From Moorena sp. SIOASIH (lineage in GTDB: Bacteria; Cyanobacteriota; Cyanobacteriia; Cyanobacteriales; Coleofasciculaceae): a stretch of 64,000 nt of DNA. Position numbers and translations under genes: made by a program. Of the stretch, positions 8,996 through 16,891 are shown piece by piece; the stretch's first letter is position 1; the number at the start of each line of letters is the position of its first letter. Under the pieces are notes generated by a model. That model ran no database searches. It was not told the origin of the DNA and worked only from the letters and a program-made list of their open reading frames with translations. The DNA lies in contig NZ_JAAHIH010000005.1 in NCBI RefSeq assembly GCF_010671925.1, positions 62,001-126,000 on the forward strand. The letters are read 5' to 3'.

Positions 8996-10753
8996 GTGTC
9001 TGCTCTTTCTCAGAAATCTATTAACCTTACACTAGATCAGGAACACAATGTGTCTAGGCAAAGTTCTATAGGTAAGCAATACAGCGAAAAAGCTTATCGG
9101 TGGAATCAAGAAAATTACTCCCGTCAAAGGCGTTTTATTGATATTTGGCGTTTTGTTTTAACCCTCATCACTGGGTTGTGGCTTGATGGTAAACCTTGGA
9201 GTTATCGGGGAGGATATACAGAGCAAAAGCACGCATATAGACGCAAAACACAAGCTATCTGGATTCGAGATACATTCTTAGATCTCGGACCAACGTTTAT
9301 CAAAGTTGGACAGTTATTCTCCACCCGTGCTGATTTATTCCCCAGTGAGTATGTAGAAGAACTGAGCAAACTACAAGACCGGGTTCCTGCCTTTAGTTAC
9401 GAGCAAGTTGAGCAGATCATCCAGGAAGATTTAGGAAAGCCCATCAAGGAACTGTTCAGTGGTTTTGACCCAATTCCTCTGGCAGCAGCTAGCTTAGGGC
9501 AAGTTCACAAAGCTCAACTTCGCAGTGGTGAAGAGGTAGCGATTAAGGTCCAAAGACCAGGCTTAAAAAAACTGTTTACTATTGATTTACAAATTCTTAA
9601 GGGGATCGCCTATTACTTTCAAAACCATCCAGACTGGGGGCGTGGTCGGGACTGGAGTGGGATTTATGAAGAGTGCTGTCGGATTCTTTGGCAAGAAATT
9701 GATTATCTTAATGAAGGCCGAAATGCAGATACATTTCGCCGCAACTTCCGCAGCTATGACTGGGTGAAGGTACCCCGTGTCTACTGGCGCTATACCTCAT
9801 CACGAGTTTTGACCCTAGAATTTTTACCAGGGATTAAGATTAGTAGTTACGAAGCTCTAGAAGCAGCTGGCCTAGACCGCAAATTAATCGCTCGTCTGGG
9901 AGCAGAAGCTTACTTACAGCAGTTGCTAAATGATGGCTTCTTCCATGCTGACCCCCATCCAGGAAATATTGCGGTTAGTCATCAAGGCTCCTTGATATTT
10001 TACGACTTTGGCATGATGGGGCAGATTAAGGCCAATGTGCGCGAGCAACTGATGGAAACCCTGTTTGGCATTGCCCAAAAAGACGGTGACCGAGTGGTGA
10101 CTTCCCTAATTGAATTGGGTGCGCTCTCACCAGTGAGTGATATGGGACCGGTAAGGCGCTCAGTTCAGTACATGCTGGATAATTTCATGGATAAGCCCTT
10201 TGAGGAGCAATCGGTGAGTAACATCAGCGATGACCTCTACGAAATTGCCTATGGCCAGCCTTTTCGATTCCCAGCAACGTTCACATTTGTGATGCGAGCC
10301 TTTTCTACACTGGAAGGAGTGGGTAAAGGCTTAGACCCCGAATTTAATTTTATGGAAGTTGCAAAACCCTTCGCACTAGAGATTATGACCAACGGCAACA
10401 CTCCCGACAACAATAGCTTTATTAATGAACTGGGACGCCAAGCCGCACAGATGAGTAGTACAGCATTAGGTTTGCCCCAGCGCATTGAAAGTACTATTGA
10501 TAAATTAGAAAGAGGAGACCTGCGCATTCGAGTGCGCTCTATCGAATCAGACCGGGTTTTACGACGGCTGAGTGGTATTCAGTTGGGAACCAACTATACT
10601 TTATTAATCAGTGCGTTCACCCTTTCGGCTACTATTTTATTTGTCAATGGTAATGTCGTACTAGCCTTGGTAGTCGTTTTGGTGGCAGCTATGTTAGGAT
10701 TTGCCTTAATTAGGTTGCTCCGACGGCTTGACCGGTTTGATCGCATGTTCTAG
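8996..10753 (+). CDS. ABC1/UbiB-family atypical kinase
   Basis: 585 residues starting at GTG 8996. Family signatures are present: FIKVGQLFSTRADLFP (the KxGQ motif), AAASLGQVHKAQL (Ala-rich nucleotide loop), AIKVQRPG with the conserved Lys, HADPHPGNI (catalytic Asp and Asn) and YDFGMMG (DFG). The C terminus has two hydrophobic helices (LLISAFTLSATILFVNG and VLALVVVLVAAMLGFAL), so it is membrane-attached, probably at the thylakoid or plasma membrane. Cyanobacterial and plastid members are linked to prenylquinone metabolism and plastoglobule function. Which paralogue this is cannot be said. All core motifs are intact. Confidence 0.92.
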   Translation: MSALSQKSINLTLDQEHNVSRQSSIGKQYSEKAYRWNQENYSRQRRFIDIWRFVLTLITGLWLDGKPWSYRGGYTEQKHAYRRKTQAIWIRDTFLDLGPTFIKVGQLFSTRADLFPSEYVEELSKLQDRVPAFSYEQVEQIIQEDLGKPIKELFSGFDPIPLAAASLGQVHKAQLRSGEEVAIKVQRPGLKKLFTIDLQILKGIAYYFQNHPDWGRGRDWSGIYEECCRILWQEIDYLNEGRNADTFRRNFRSYDWVKVPRVYWRYTSSRVLTLEFLPGIKISSYEALEAAGLDRKLIARLGAEAYLQQLLNDGFFHADPHPGNIAVSHQGSLIFYDFGMMGQIKANVREQLMETLFGIAQKDGDRVVTSLIELGALSPVSDMGPVRRSVQYMLDNFMDKPFEEQSVSNISDDLYEIAYGQPFRFPATFTFVMRAFSTLEGVGKGLDPEFNFMEVAKPFALEIMTNGNTPDNNSFINELGRQAAQMSSTALGLPQRIESTIDKLERGDLRIRVRSIESDRVLRRLSGIQLGTNYTLLISAFTLSATILFVNGNVVLALVVVLVAAMLGFALIRLLRRLDRFDRMF

Positions 10754-10769
10754 TTGTTGTAAAGTCGTA

Positions 10770-11167
10770 TTAACAAAACTCGCGGAATTCCCCACCGTCT
10801 TTAACGGTGGAGATGGATAGCTAGACGATAACTTGCGCTAGAATGGATTTGGTCGATGACCCGCCTGACTGACTAAAAGGCTACCTGTTGATATAGAAGG
10901 TATACAAAGTACTAGCTCCAGATCAGGGAAGAGACTTGCCCCGGCTGGTTAGCTATAGCTGTAATTCCAAGGTAAGTCTGTCGTAAAAACTATACATCTG
11001 CGGAAGGCGGATGTCTGCCTGTGGAGGACGCTGAGTAAGACCAATTCCAGTTTGCTGGTTGAGGCGTCGGCGGATGAAGCGGGAAGCCCTATTGACGAAT
11101 AAGACCGTCCCTGATTGAGTTGAGATTGGAAGCCCCAGCCTCAGCGAAGCAGGCTGGGGTACTTCAC
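10770..11167 (+). ncRNA. Orphan structured RNA resembling IscB-associated omega RNA (HEARO), copy 1
   Basis: A 400-bp non-coding block that recurs at 33399-34117. Conserved parts in order are a 5' hairpin (GAATTCCCCACC / GGTGGA), GTCGATGACCCGCCTGACTG, AGTACTAGCTCCAG, ATCTGCGGAAGGCGGATGTC, CTGAGTAAGACC, GAGGCGTCGGCGGATGAAGC, TATTGACGAATAAGACC, and a closing hairpin (GAAGCCCCAGCC / GGCTGGGG) ending in TACTTCAC. Conservation between copies lies in stems while loops differ, as expected for a structured RNA. The assignment to HEARO is from pattern memory; no IscB gene is present, so if real it is an orphan. Confidence 0.6.
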
Positions 11168-11190
11168 ACTGAATCAGGTCGATAATAATC

Positions 11191-11253
11191 ATGTTTCTAT
11201 CCATCAAAATCAAACTGAAGCTCACAGACGAGCAGAAAGCATCAAGCCAGTAA
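11191..11253 (+). pseudogene. TnpB N-terminal remnant
   Basis: Encodes MFLSIKIKLKLTDEQKASSQ and then a stop. This is the N-terminal signature of one large TnpB subgroup (M-x-L-S-I-K-x-K-L-x-L-x-x-E-Q). The rest of the transposon gene is absent; the PP2C gene starts 9 bp later. It lies directly after the HEARO-like RNA, so two mobile-element remnants are juxtaposed here. Confidence 0.6.
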
Positions 11254-11262
11254 ACAACCGAT

Positions 11263-12009
11263 GTGATGAAAAGTTGCTTCGCCGGTATTACAGATCCGGG
11301 CTTACTACGTACAGTTAACCAAGATGACTACTACATAGACCCGGACGGTCGCTTCTTTATTGTTGCCGACGGTATGGGTGGTCATGCCGGTGGACAAGAG
11401 GCAAGTAAAATCGCCACTGAGGCGATTAAGACTTATTTGAATAAAGATTGGAACTCTCAAACTCCTTCTGATCAGTTACTAGAACAAGCGATCTATCAGG
11501 CCAATCAGGCTATCCTCAACGATCAGCAAACTCATCCAGAACGGTCAGATATGGGAACCACTGCCGTAGTGGTGATGTTCCGTCAAGACCAGTGTTGGTT
11601 TTCTCATGTAGGAGATTCTCGCCTCTATCGGTTCCGCAATTCTAAGTTAGAGAAGATTACAGAAGACCACACCTGGGTAGCCAGAGCCGTTAAGTTGGGA
11701 GAACTGACAGCTAAACAGGCTCGGATGCATCCCTGGCGTCATGTTCTGTCTCAATGTCTAGGCAGAAAGGACTTACCTAAAGTCAATGTCCATCGGATAG
11801 AGGTTAAATTATGCGATCGCCTTTTGCTTTGTAGCGATGGACTCACGGAAGAACTTTCCGATGAATTGATTGCTTCCTCTCTCCAAGAGAGTTCAAGTAT
11901 TGAGCAGGCTCTGGATATCCTTGTTGAAGCAGCTAAAGACCAAGGCGGTAGGGATAACATTACTGTGGTTATTGTAGAGATTGGGGAAAGGATGAAAGGT
12001 TTTGGGTGA
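11263..12009 (+). CDS. PP2C-type protein serine/threonine phosphatase
   Basis: 248 residues, a stand-alone catalytic domain. The motifs are TDPGLLRTVNQDDYYI (N-terminal Arg-Asn-x-Asp), VADGMGGHAGGQEAS (metal-binding Asp and phosphate loop), MGTTAVVVM, HVGDSRLYR, LLCSDGLTEEL and GGRDNITVVIVEI, so all metal ligands are present. It dephosphorylates Ser/Thr phosphoproteins with Mn or Mg. GTG 11263 is taken as start; ATG 11266 is immediately next. The kinase-like gene 3 kb upstream is a possible but unproven functional partner. Confidence 0.95.
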   Translation: MMKSCFAGITDPGLLRTVNQDDYYIDPDGRFFIVADGMGGHAGGQEASKIATEAIKTYLNKDWNSQTPSDQLLEQAIYQANQAILNDQQTHPERSDMGTTAVVVMFRQDQCWFSHVGDSRLYRFRNSKLEKITEDHTWVARAVKLGELTAKQARMHPWRHVLSQCLGRKDLPKVNVHRIEVKLCDRLLLCSDGLTEELSDELIASSLQESSSIEQALDILVEAAKDQGGRDNITVVIVEIGERMKGFG

Positions 12010-12075
12010 ACGGTGTTGGGTGAAGGTGCGTTATTAACACACCCTACAGGTAGAGTTACTTCGTAAATACAGCTG

Positions 12076-13029
12076 TTGGATATACCAGTTACTAGCACTG
12101 AGGTAAAACAGAAAGCTCACTCCCTGGGCTTTCATAAGGTGGGAATTGCAGCTGTGGATGTTGATCATCATGACTCAGCAGAGCAAAACTTGAAGGCTTG
12201 GCTAGGGTTAGGGTATCAAGCAGACATGGCTTGGATGGCAAATCCTCGACGCTTGGATATTCGTGCCTGTATGCCAGAGGTGAAGTCGGTAATTTGTGTT
12301 GCTCTCAACTACTACACCCCTCACCAGCGTCCCGAAAGCCCTGAGTATGGCAAAATCTCCCGTTACGGTTGGGGCAGAGATTACCACAAGGTCATGCATA
12401 AAAAATTGAAGGAATTGATCTTTTGGTTACAAGCACAAGCAAAAGAAATCCAGGTGCGTTACTATGCTGATACAGGGCCAGTACAAGATAAAGTCTGGGC
12501 GCAGCGCTCCGGTATTGCTTGGATTGCTAAAAATGGTAATGTAATTACGCGGGAGTATGGCAGTTGGGTATTTTTAGGGGAAGTGTTGACTAACCTAGCA
12601 TTGACTCCAGATACCCCTCACACTTCACACTGTGGTAGCTGTACCCGCTGTATTCAAGCCTGTCCAACGGGTGCTATTACCAAACCGTTTGTCGTTGATG
12701 CCAACCGCTGCATCGCCTATCATACCATTGAGAATCGGGCTGAAAACTTGCCGGAATCGATTAAACCCCATTTAGAAGGCTGGGTTGCTGGTTGCGACAT
12801 CTGTCAAGATGTTTGCCCCTGGAACCAACGTTTTGCTAAAGAAACTGATGTGGTAGAGTTTCAGCCCTACCCTGAGAATGTGGCTCCTCGACTCACGGAA
12901 TTAGCTACTATATCTGATCAGGAGTGGAATCGACGGTTTCCAGCTTCAGCGCTGCGGCGTATAAAGCCAAATATGCTACGGCGCAATGCCCAAGCTAATA
13001 TTGATGCATCTCAAAAATCCGTTGACTAG
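12076..13029 (+). CDS. queG: Epoxyqueuosine reductase
   Basis: 317 residues, TTG start at 12076 (LDIPVTSTEVKQKAHSLGF). It performs the last step of queuosine synthesis, cobalamin-dependent reduction of epoxyqueuosine in tRNA. The cobalamin-binding N-terminal region contains YYADTGPVQDK, where the Asp is the family's catalytic residue, and two 4Fe-4S motifs follow: CGSCTRCIQACPTGAI and CDICQDVCPWN. This is a soluble cytoplasmic enzyme of somewhat short, normal size for cyanobacteria. It follows the phosphatase by 66 bp on the same strand. Confidence 0.95.
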   Translation: MDIPVTSTEVKQKAHSLGFHKVGIAAVDVDHHDSAEQNLKAWLGLGYQADMAWMANPRRLDIRACMPEVKSVICVALNYYTPHQRPESPEYGKISRYGWGRDYHKVMHKKLKELIFWLQAQAKEIQVRYYADTGPVQDKVWAQRSGIAWIAKNGNVITREYGSWVFLGEVLTNLALTPDTPHTSHCGSCTRCIQACPTGAITKPFVVDANRCIAYHTIENRAENLPESIKPHLEGWVAGCDICQDVCPWNQRFAKETDVVEFQPYPENVAPRLTELATISDQEWNRRFPASALRRIKPNMLRRNAQANIDASQKSVD

Positions 13030-13047
13030 CCATTGATTACTTGGGTG

Positions 13048-13091
13048 GCGAATTGCGAATTGCGAATTGCGAATTGTTAATTGTTAATTGC
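13048..13091 (+). repeat. Heptanucleotide short tandem repeat
   Basis: Several GCGAATT units followed by GTTAATT units, placed immediately before the ATG of the HAD gene. The repeat is translatable in frame, which artificially extends that gene upstream. Such heptamer repeats are common in filamentous cyanobacteria; another occurs at 61049-61101. Confidence 0.85.
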
Positions 13092-13094
13092 TCA

Positions 13095-13766
13095 ATGAGT
13101 GTAAAAGTAATTCTTTTTGATTTTGATGGGACTCTGGCTGATACCCTTACTGCCATTGTCAAGATTAGTAATAGCTTAGCGGAAGAATTTGGATATCAGC
13201 CCACATCAGCTGAAAAATTGGAGCAAGTTAGACATTTAAGCTCTAGGGAAATTATTAAGCAATCGGGTATTTCGAGGTTTAGAATCCCGTTTTTGTTGAA
13301 AAAAGTCCAAAAACTATTACGCCAAGATATTCAAAGTTTAACTCCTATTCCTGGACTAATAGAAGTTTTAAACGATTTGAAATATGAAGGTTACCAATTA
13401 GGGATATTGACATCTAACTCAGCAGAGAACGTTAACCTTTTTCTGACCCATAATTCTTGGGTAAAGCTTTTTGATTTTGTTGACTCAGGGAGTCCTATCT
13501 TTGGAAAAGAAAAAGTTATTCGTAAATTCCTCAAAAAACATAATTTAAATCCTGCTGATGTGATCTATGTCGGAGATGAAACTAGGGATATTGAGGCAGC
13601 TAAAAAAAATACTATTAAAGTAGTTGCTGTCAGTTGGGGATTTTCTTATAAAGAAGTTCTAGCTCAATATCAACCCGATTTTTTGATCGACGAACCCCAG
13701 GAGTTATCTGAAGTAGTATCTAATTTATATCAATCAAAAGTTAAATCAAAAGTAGTTTGTTATTAG
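13095..13766 (+). CDS. HAD-superfamily hydrolase (phosphoglycolate phosphatase-like)
   Basis: 223 residues from ATG 13095. The upstream in-frame start at 13041 only reads through the heptamer repeat and is unlikely. HAD motif I is LFDFDGTLADT (nucleophile and acid/base Asp), motif II is LGILTSNS, the motif III Lys lies in FGKEKVI, and motif IV is YVGDETRDIEAAKK. A helical C1 cap lies between residues about 15 and 85. The substrate is unknown; cyanobacterial relatives are annotated as phosphoglycolate phosphatase or generic HAD. The codon usage is more AT-rich than its neighbours. Confidence 0.9.
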   Translation: MSVKVILFDFDGTLADTLTAIVKISNSLAEEFGYQPTSAEKLEQVRHLSSREIIKQSGISRFRIPFLLKKVQKLLRQDIQSLTPIPGLIEVLNDLKYEGYQLGILTSNSAENVNLFLTHNSWVKLFDFVDSGSPIFGKEKVIRKFLKKHNLNPADVIYVGDETRDIEAAKKNTIKVVAVSWGFSYKEVLAQYQPDFLIDEPQELSEVVSNLYQSKVKSKVVCY

Positions 13767-14768
13767 GAATGAGTTACTTGTTACTTAGGGCTTGCTGATT
13801 AACTCTCAAAGCATTGACAGATAAAGGTTTTAGCCTTGTTGGGTTTAAAAAAGTGCCAGCTTTTCGGTCGAAAAAGCTCATTTAATTCACATTTTGGGCA
13901 GACAAGAGCCGAAAAATCAAGGGACAATTCTTCCGACTACCTCCTATATAATTTCCATTTCTCCTAACTCCTGACTCCACACTCGCTGACTAATGCAGCC
14001 TCCAAGACTTGCCATGCAGCCTCGCCCATAGCATTCCCCTTATCATCGAGAACTGGATTAACTTCAGAAATCTCTAGGCAACAGACCTTCGGATTTGCCA
14101 TAACTGTCTGGATGAGGACGATCGCCTCATTCAGATATAGACCATTCGGTTCAGGGGTTCCTGTTCCTTGTGAAACCGTTTCGCAGTCTAGACTATCAAC
14201 ATCAAAGGACAGATAAATTTTGTCACACCATTGCAGATGTTGCTCAATCAAACTGGTGTAAAACTCTGTTCCTTTTTCTCGGATATCCTCAACGCTATAG
14301 AGTTTAATCCCCAACTTGTCAATTAAGATTGAATGCTCTGGCTTGAAAAAGCGAACACCAATAAGAATCAAATCTTCCGACAACACCTTGGGTACAATAC
14401 CACCCAACTCCTTGAGGTGAGTCCACTGTTTTTGTGCAGCCAGTGGCAGTTCATTCGACGAAGTACCTAGTAAAGTTCTGGCTTCTTGATCCAATGCTAA
14501 CACTGCACCCAAGGGCATCCCATGCATATTACCAGAGTGAGTTGTGTAGGGTGAGTGCATATCACTATGAGCATCTATCCAGATAATGCCTAGGCGTTCG
14601 TTGGGATAGGCTTGTTTAACACCAGCGATCACTCCTGCGGCTGATGAGTGGTCGGCAGACAACACCAAGGGAAACTCACCTCTTTCCAAAGTATCTGTAA
14701 CTGTGTTACAAGCAATTTGGCAGGTTTCAAGAATGTAGCGGAGACGCTTAGCTAAACCGCTCTTATGC

Positions 14769-16118
14769 CCCACGTCTCAACCCGTAGGGTGAGCGTGGGA
14801 TGAATGGCGGACAGCAACTTTCGATTCATATTGAATATTAATTGTCGGAAATAGTAGAATGGTAAGGGAGGTGATTTGCCATGAGAACAGCCTATCAGTA
14901 CAGATTGCGCCCGACTCAGCAACAAGCAGCATTAATTGACAGATGGTTGTCAATGTTATGCGCTCAATACAATTACTTATTGGCTGATAGATTCAACTGG
15001 TATGAGCAAAATCGCTCACCTGTTAATGCCTGTCCTCTGATTTGTCACTTGCCTCAACTAAGAATCAACCCTAATTACTACTCTCAAAAGAAGACTCTGC
15101 CTCAACTTAAGCAAGATCGACCTTGGTATAAGGATATTCATTCTCAAGTTTTACAGGATGTAGTTAAGAGAGTTAAGCTAACCTTTGACAGATTCTTGAT
15201 CGGAGATAGTAGCGGCAAAAGAAGTGGCAAACCCAGGTTTAAGCCACTCAGTCGTTACAGAACTTTCACCTACCCTCAAATCAAACAATCCTGCTTGCAA
15301 GGTAATCGCATTGACTTACCAAAACTGGGTAAGATTAAGGTTGTCTTGCATCGTCAAATTCCTGACGGGTTCAAAATCAAGACGGTTTCTATCAGTAAAA
15401 AAGCTGACGGATTGTACGTTACACTTTCTCTTGAGGATAAGACCGTTCCTGAAATTAAAACAGATATCAATCCTCACTTAATCATTGGTATTGATGTTGG
15501 TCTAAAGGATTTTTTGACTACTTCGAGTGGTGAAACAGTTACAATACCTCAGCACTACCGTAAAGCTCAAAAAAGACTGCGGCTTATTCAGAAAAAAGTA
15601 TCACGTCGAGAGAAGGGTGGTAATCGTAGACTCAAGGCTATTAAGTTGTTAGCTAAACAACATCAAAAAGTAGCTAACAAGCGTAAAGACTTCCACTTCA
15701 AAACAGCTAATCAATTGCTGTCAAAGTATGACGTTATTGCTCATGAGACTTTGAATGTCAAAGGTCTTGCTCGTACCAAATTGGCCTTATCTGTGTTGGA
15801 TGCTGGGTGGTCAAGCTTTCTGTCGATACTGACAAACAAAGCCGAGAATGCTGGTTTGTTGGTTGTCCCAGTAAGTGCTCATAACACCTCACAAAATTGC
15901 TCCAGTTGTGGAGAGAAAGTACCGAAAAAGCTGCATATTCGCTGGCACGACTGCCCTCATTGTGGGTGCAGTCTTGACCGTGACCACAATGCAGCGATCA
16001 ATATAAAAAATAGAGCGGTGGGGCATCCCGTTCTTAAAGCTCAGTTAATGTCCGACGGGATACCGGGAGTCGCTGAGAAGCCCACACTTACCCGATAGGG
16101 AAGTGTGGGAGTATGTCA
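14769..16118 (+). mobile_element. IS200/IS605-type element carrying only tnpB, inserted in the arginase gene
   Basis: The left end begins with a subterminal hairpin, CCCCAC...GTGGGAT (14769-14801). The right end has the hairpin CCCACACTT / AAGTGTGGG followed by AGTATGTCA(C). There is no tnpA and no target duplication, as expected for this family. Ends match two other copies (25179-26700 and 34548-34965). Its position is fixed to within one base by restoration of the arginase frame. Confidence 0.88.
14881..16098 (+). CDS. tnpB: RNA-guided endonuclease TnpB (OrfB family)
   Basis: 405 residues. The RuvC-like active site is visible as GIDVGLKDF (first Asp), AHETLNVKGL (Glu) and DRDHNAAINI (last Asp), with a zinc finger CSSCGEKV...CPHCGC between the last two. 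The N-terminal MRTAYQYRLRPTQQQ is the family helix-turn-helix start. TnpB proteins are omega-RNA-guided nucleases that maintain IS200/IS605 elements; the RNA normally derives from the 3' end of the gene and the right end, which are both intact here. A strong GGAGGTGATTTGCC ribosome-binding site precedes ATG 14881. It appears catalytically complete but has no transposase of its own. Confidence 0.95.
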   Translation: MRTAYQYRLRPTQQQAALIDRWLSMLCAQYNYLLADRFNWYEQNRSPVNACPLICHLPQLRINPNYYSQKKTLPQLKQDRPWYKDIHSQVLQDVVKRVKLTFDRFLIGDSSGKRSGKPRFKPLSRYRTFTYPQIKQSCLQGNRIDLPKLGKIKVVLHRQIPDGFKIKTVSISKKADGLYVTLSLEDKTVPEIKTDINPHLIIGIDVGLKDFLTTSSGETVTIPQHYRKAQKRLRLIQKKVSRREKGGNRRLKAIKLLAKQHQKVANKRKDFHFKTANQLLSKYDVIAHETLNVKGLARTKLALSVLDAGWSSFLSILTNKAENAGLLVVPVSAHNTSQNCSSCGEKVPKKLHIRWHDCPHCGCSLDRDHNAAINIKNRAVGHPVLKAQLMSDGIPGVAEKPTLTR

Positions 16119-16292
16119 CCATAACGAAAACCTGGATTGTGGTTTTTATCTGCCAACAGAGCGTTACGTTCAGGCAACCGAATAATTGGGTGTTTGGAGA
16201 AAAAGTGACTGCCTGCTTTGTGAGCCGCCATCCGGATAGCATCTGGTCCCATGCTAGCACCCAACTGAGCTGCACCCAGTTCTGAGCAAATT

Positions 16293-16742
16293 TCAACGAT
16301 TTTGATAGGGTTCATGTTTAAGAAGTCTCAACATTGCTTCGAGAGCAACAAAATAAGAATCGATCCCAAAACCTTGTACAACTCCAACTGCAGCGACTGA
16401 CATCACTGATTTGATATTGCGCTTGTCGATGTTGGTAATATGAATTTCCACATAAGGTGGAGCGATGTAAGAGAGGCAATCCCTCAGAGAATAGGCGTTG
16501 TAGGTGAATCCTGCCGGATTAGCGAGAACCCCATCCACACCTGCTGCTACACTGGCATAAACCTTATTGATGGCTTCACCTTCGATATTTGTGTAGAAAA
16601 TATCCAGTTCATAATCAAAGTCACTGGCGTGTTGCTTCAGCATCCGATCAAGCTGTTCAGCGGTGGTATCATCATAGGTGTTGCCCTGACGATAGCCCAG
16701 TGAGTTCAGGTTAGCTCCTTGAATGAGTAAAAATTTCATCAA
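16293..16742 (-). CDS. Type II 3-dehydroquinase-like protein with altered active site
   Basis: 149 residues, the normal length of type II dehydroquinase, with the flavodoxin-like fold evident from LLIQGANLNSLG, TNIEGEAINKVY and GVLANPAGF. The active-site loop Arg and Tyr are kept (YRQGNTY), but the catalytic His of the canonical Y-T-H-T-S motif is replaced (FTYNAYSLRD) and the S-N-I-H-A-R motif reads TNIDKRN. It is therefore unlikely to be the housekeeping AroQ and probably catalyses another reaction or binds a related ligand. It is the middle gene of a minus-strand set between the 2-hydroxyacid dehydrogenase-like gene and the arginase. A good GGAGG lies upstream of tandem ATG codons; I use the first. 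Confidence 0.82.
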   Translation of the reverse strand: MMKFLLIQGANLNSLGYRQGNTYDDTTAEQLDRMLKQHASDFDYELDIFYTNIEGEAINKVYASVAAGVDGVLANPAGFTYNAYSLRDCLSYIAPPYVEIHITNIDKRNIKSVMSVAAVGVVQGFGIDSYFVALEAMLRLLKHEPYQNR

Positions 16743-16763
16743 TAACCTCCGGTAGCTTGGATA

Positions 16764-16878
16764 CCCCTACGTTTTAACCGGGGGAGGAAAGTTGTACAGT
16801 TTTTCACCTCCAAATCTGGCAGAATTATTGTGAATGGATATCGATGATAGACCCCCGTACTTTAGTCGGGGGTGACAC
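16764..16878. mobile_element. Small non-autonomous IS605-like remnant
   Basis: Two GC hairpins, CCCCTACGTTTTAACCGGGG (16764 onwards) and CCCCCGTACTTTAGTCGGGG (16852 onwards, followed by GTGACAC), enclose about 65 bp of AT-rich DNA. The pattern copies the left-end and right-end hairpins of TnpB elements. It separates the dehydroquinase-like and 2-hydroxyacid dehydrogenase-like genes. Confidence 0.5.
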
Positions 16879-16891
16879 CCAACCGGGTTCC

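Larger units (their letters stand above)
13964..16315 (-). pseudogene. Arginase/agmatinase-family gene interrupted by a TnpB element
   Basis: The N-terminal piece lies at 16315 down to about 16119 (66 residues, MNPIKIVEICSELGAAQ... to FRYG) and the C-terminal piece at about 14768 down to 13964 (HKSGLAKRLRYILE...). Removing the 1350 bp between them restores one frame of about 333 residues with the join FRYG-HKSGLAK, the usual size of ureohydrolases. Manganese ligands are intact: SADHS, IDAHSDMHSP and SFDVDSLD. Arginase converts arginine to ornithine and urea; related enzymes act on agmatine or guanidino acids, and the substrate here is uncertain. The start overlaps the end of the dehydroquinase-like gene by 23 bp, so they form one minus-strand operon. 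A 269-residue product from GTG 14773 could in principle still be made but would lack the N terminus. Confidence 0.9.

Noticed and set aside
10953..11225. 90-codon minus-strand reading frame
   Set aside because: It lies within the HEARO-like RNA, has no homologue that I recognise, and the same region of copy 2 does not keep it open.
16045..16296. 83-codon minus-strand frame next to the arginase start
   Set aside because: It is an out-of-frame reading of the arginase N terminus and the TnpB right end.
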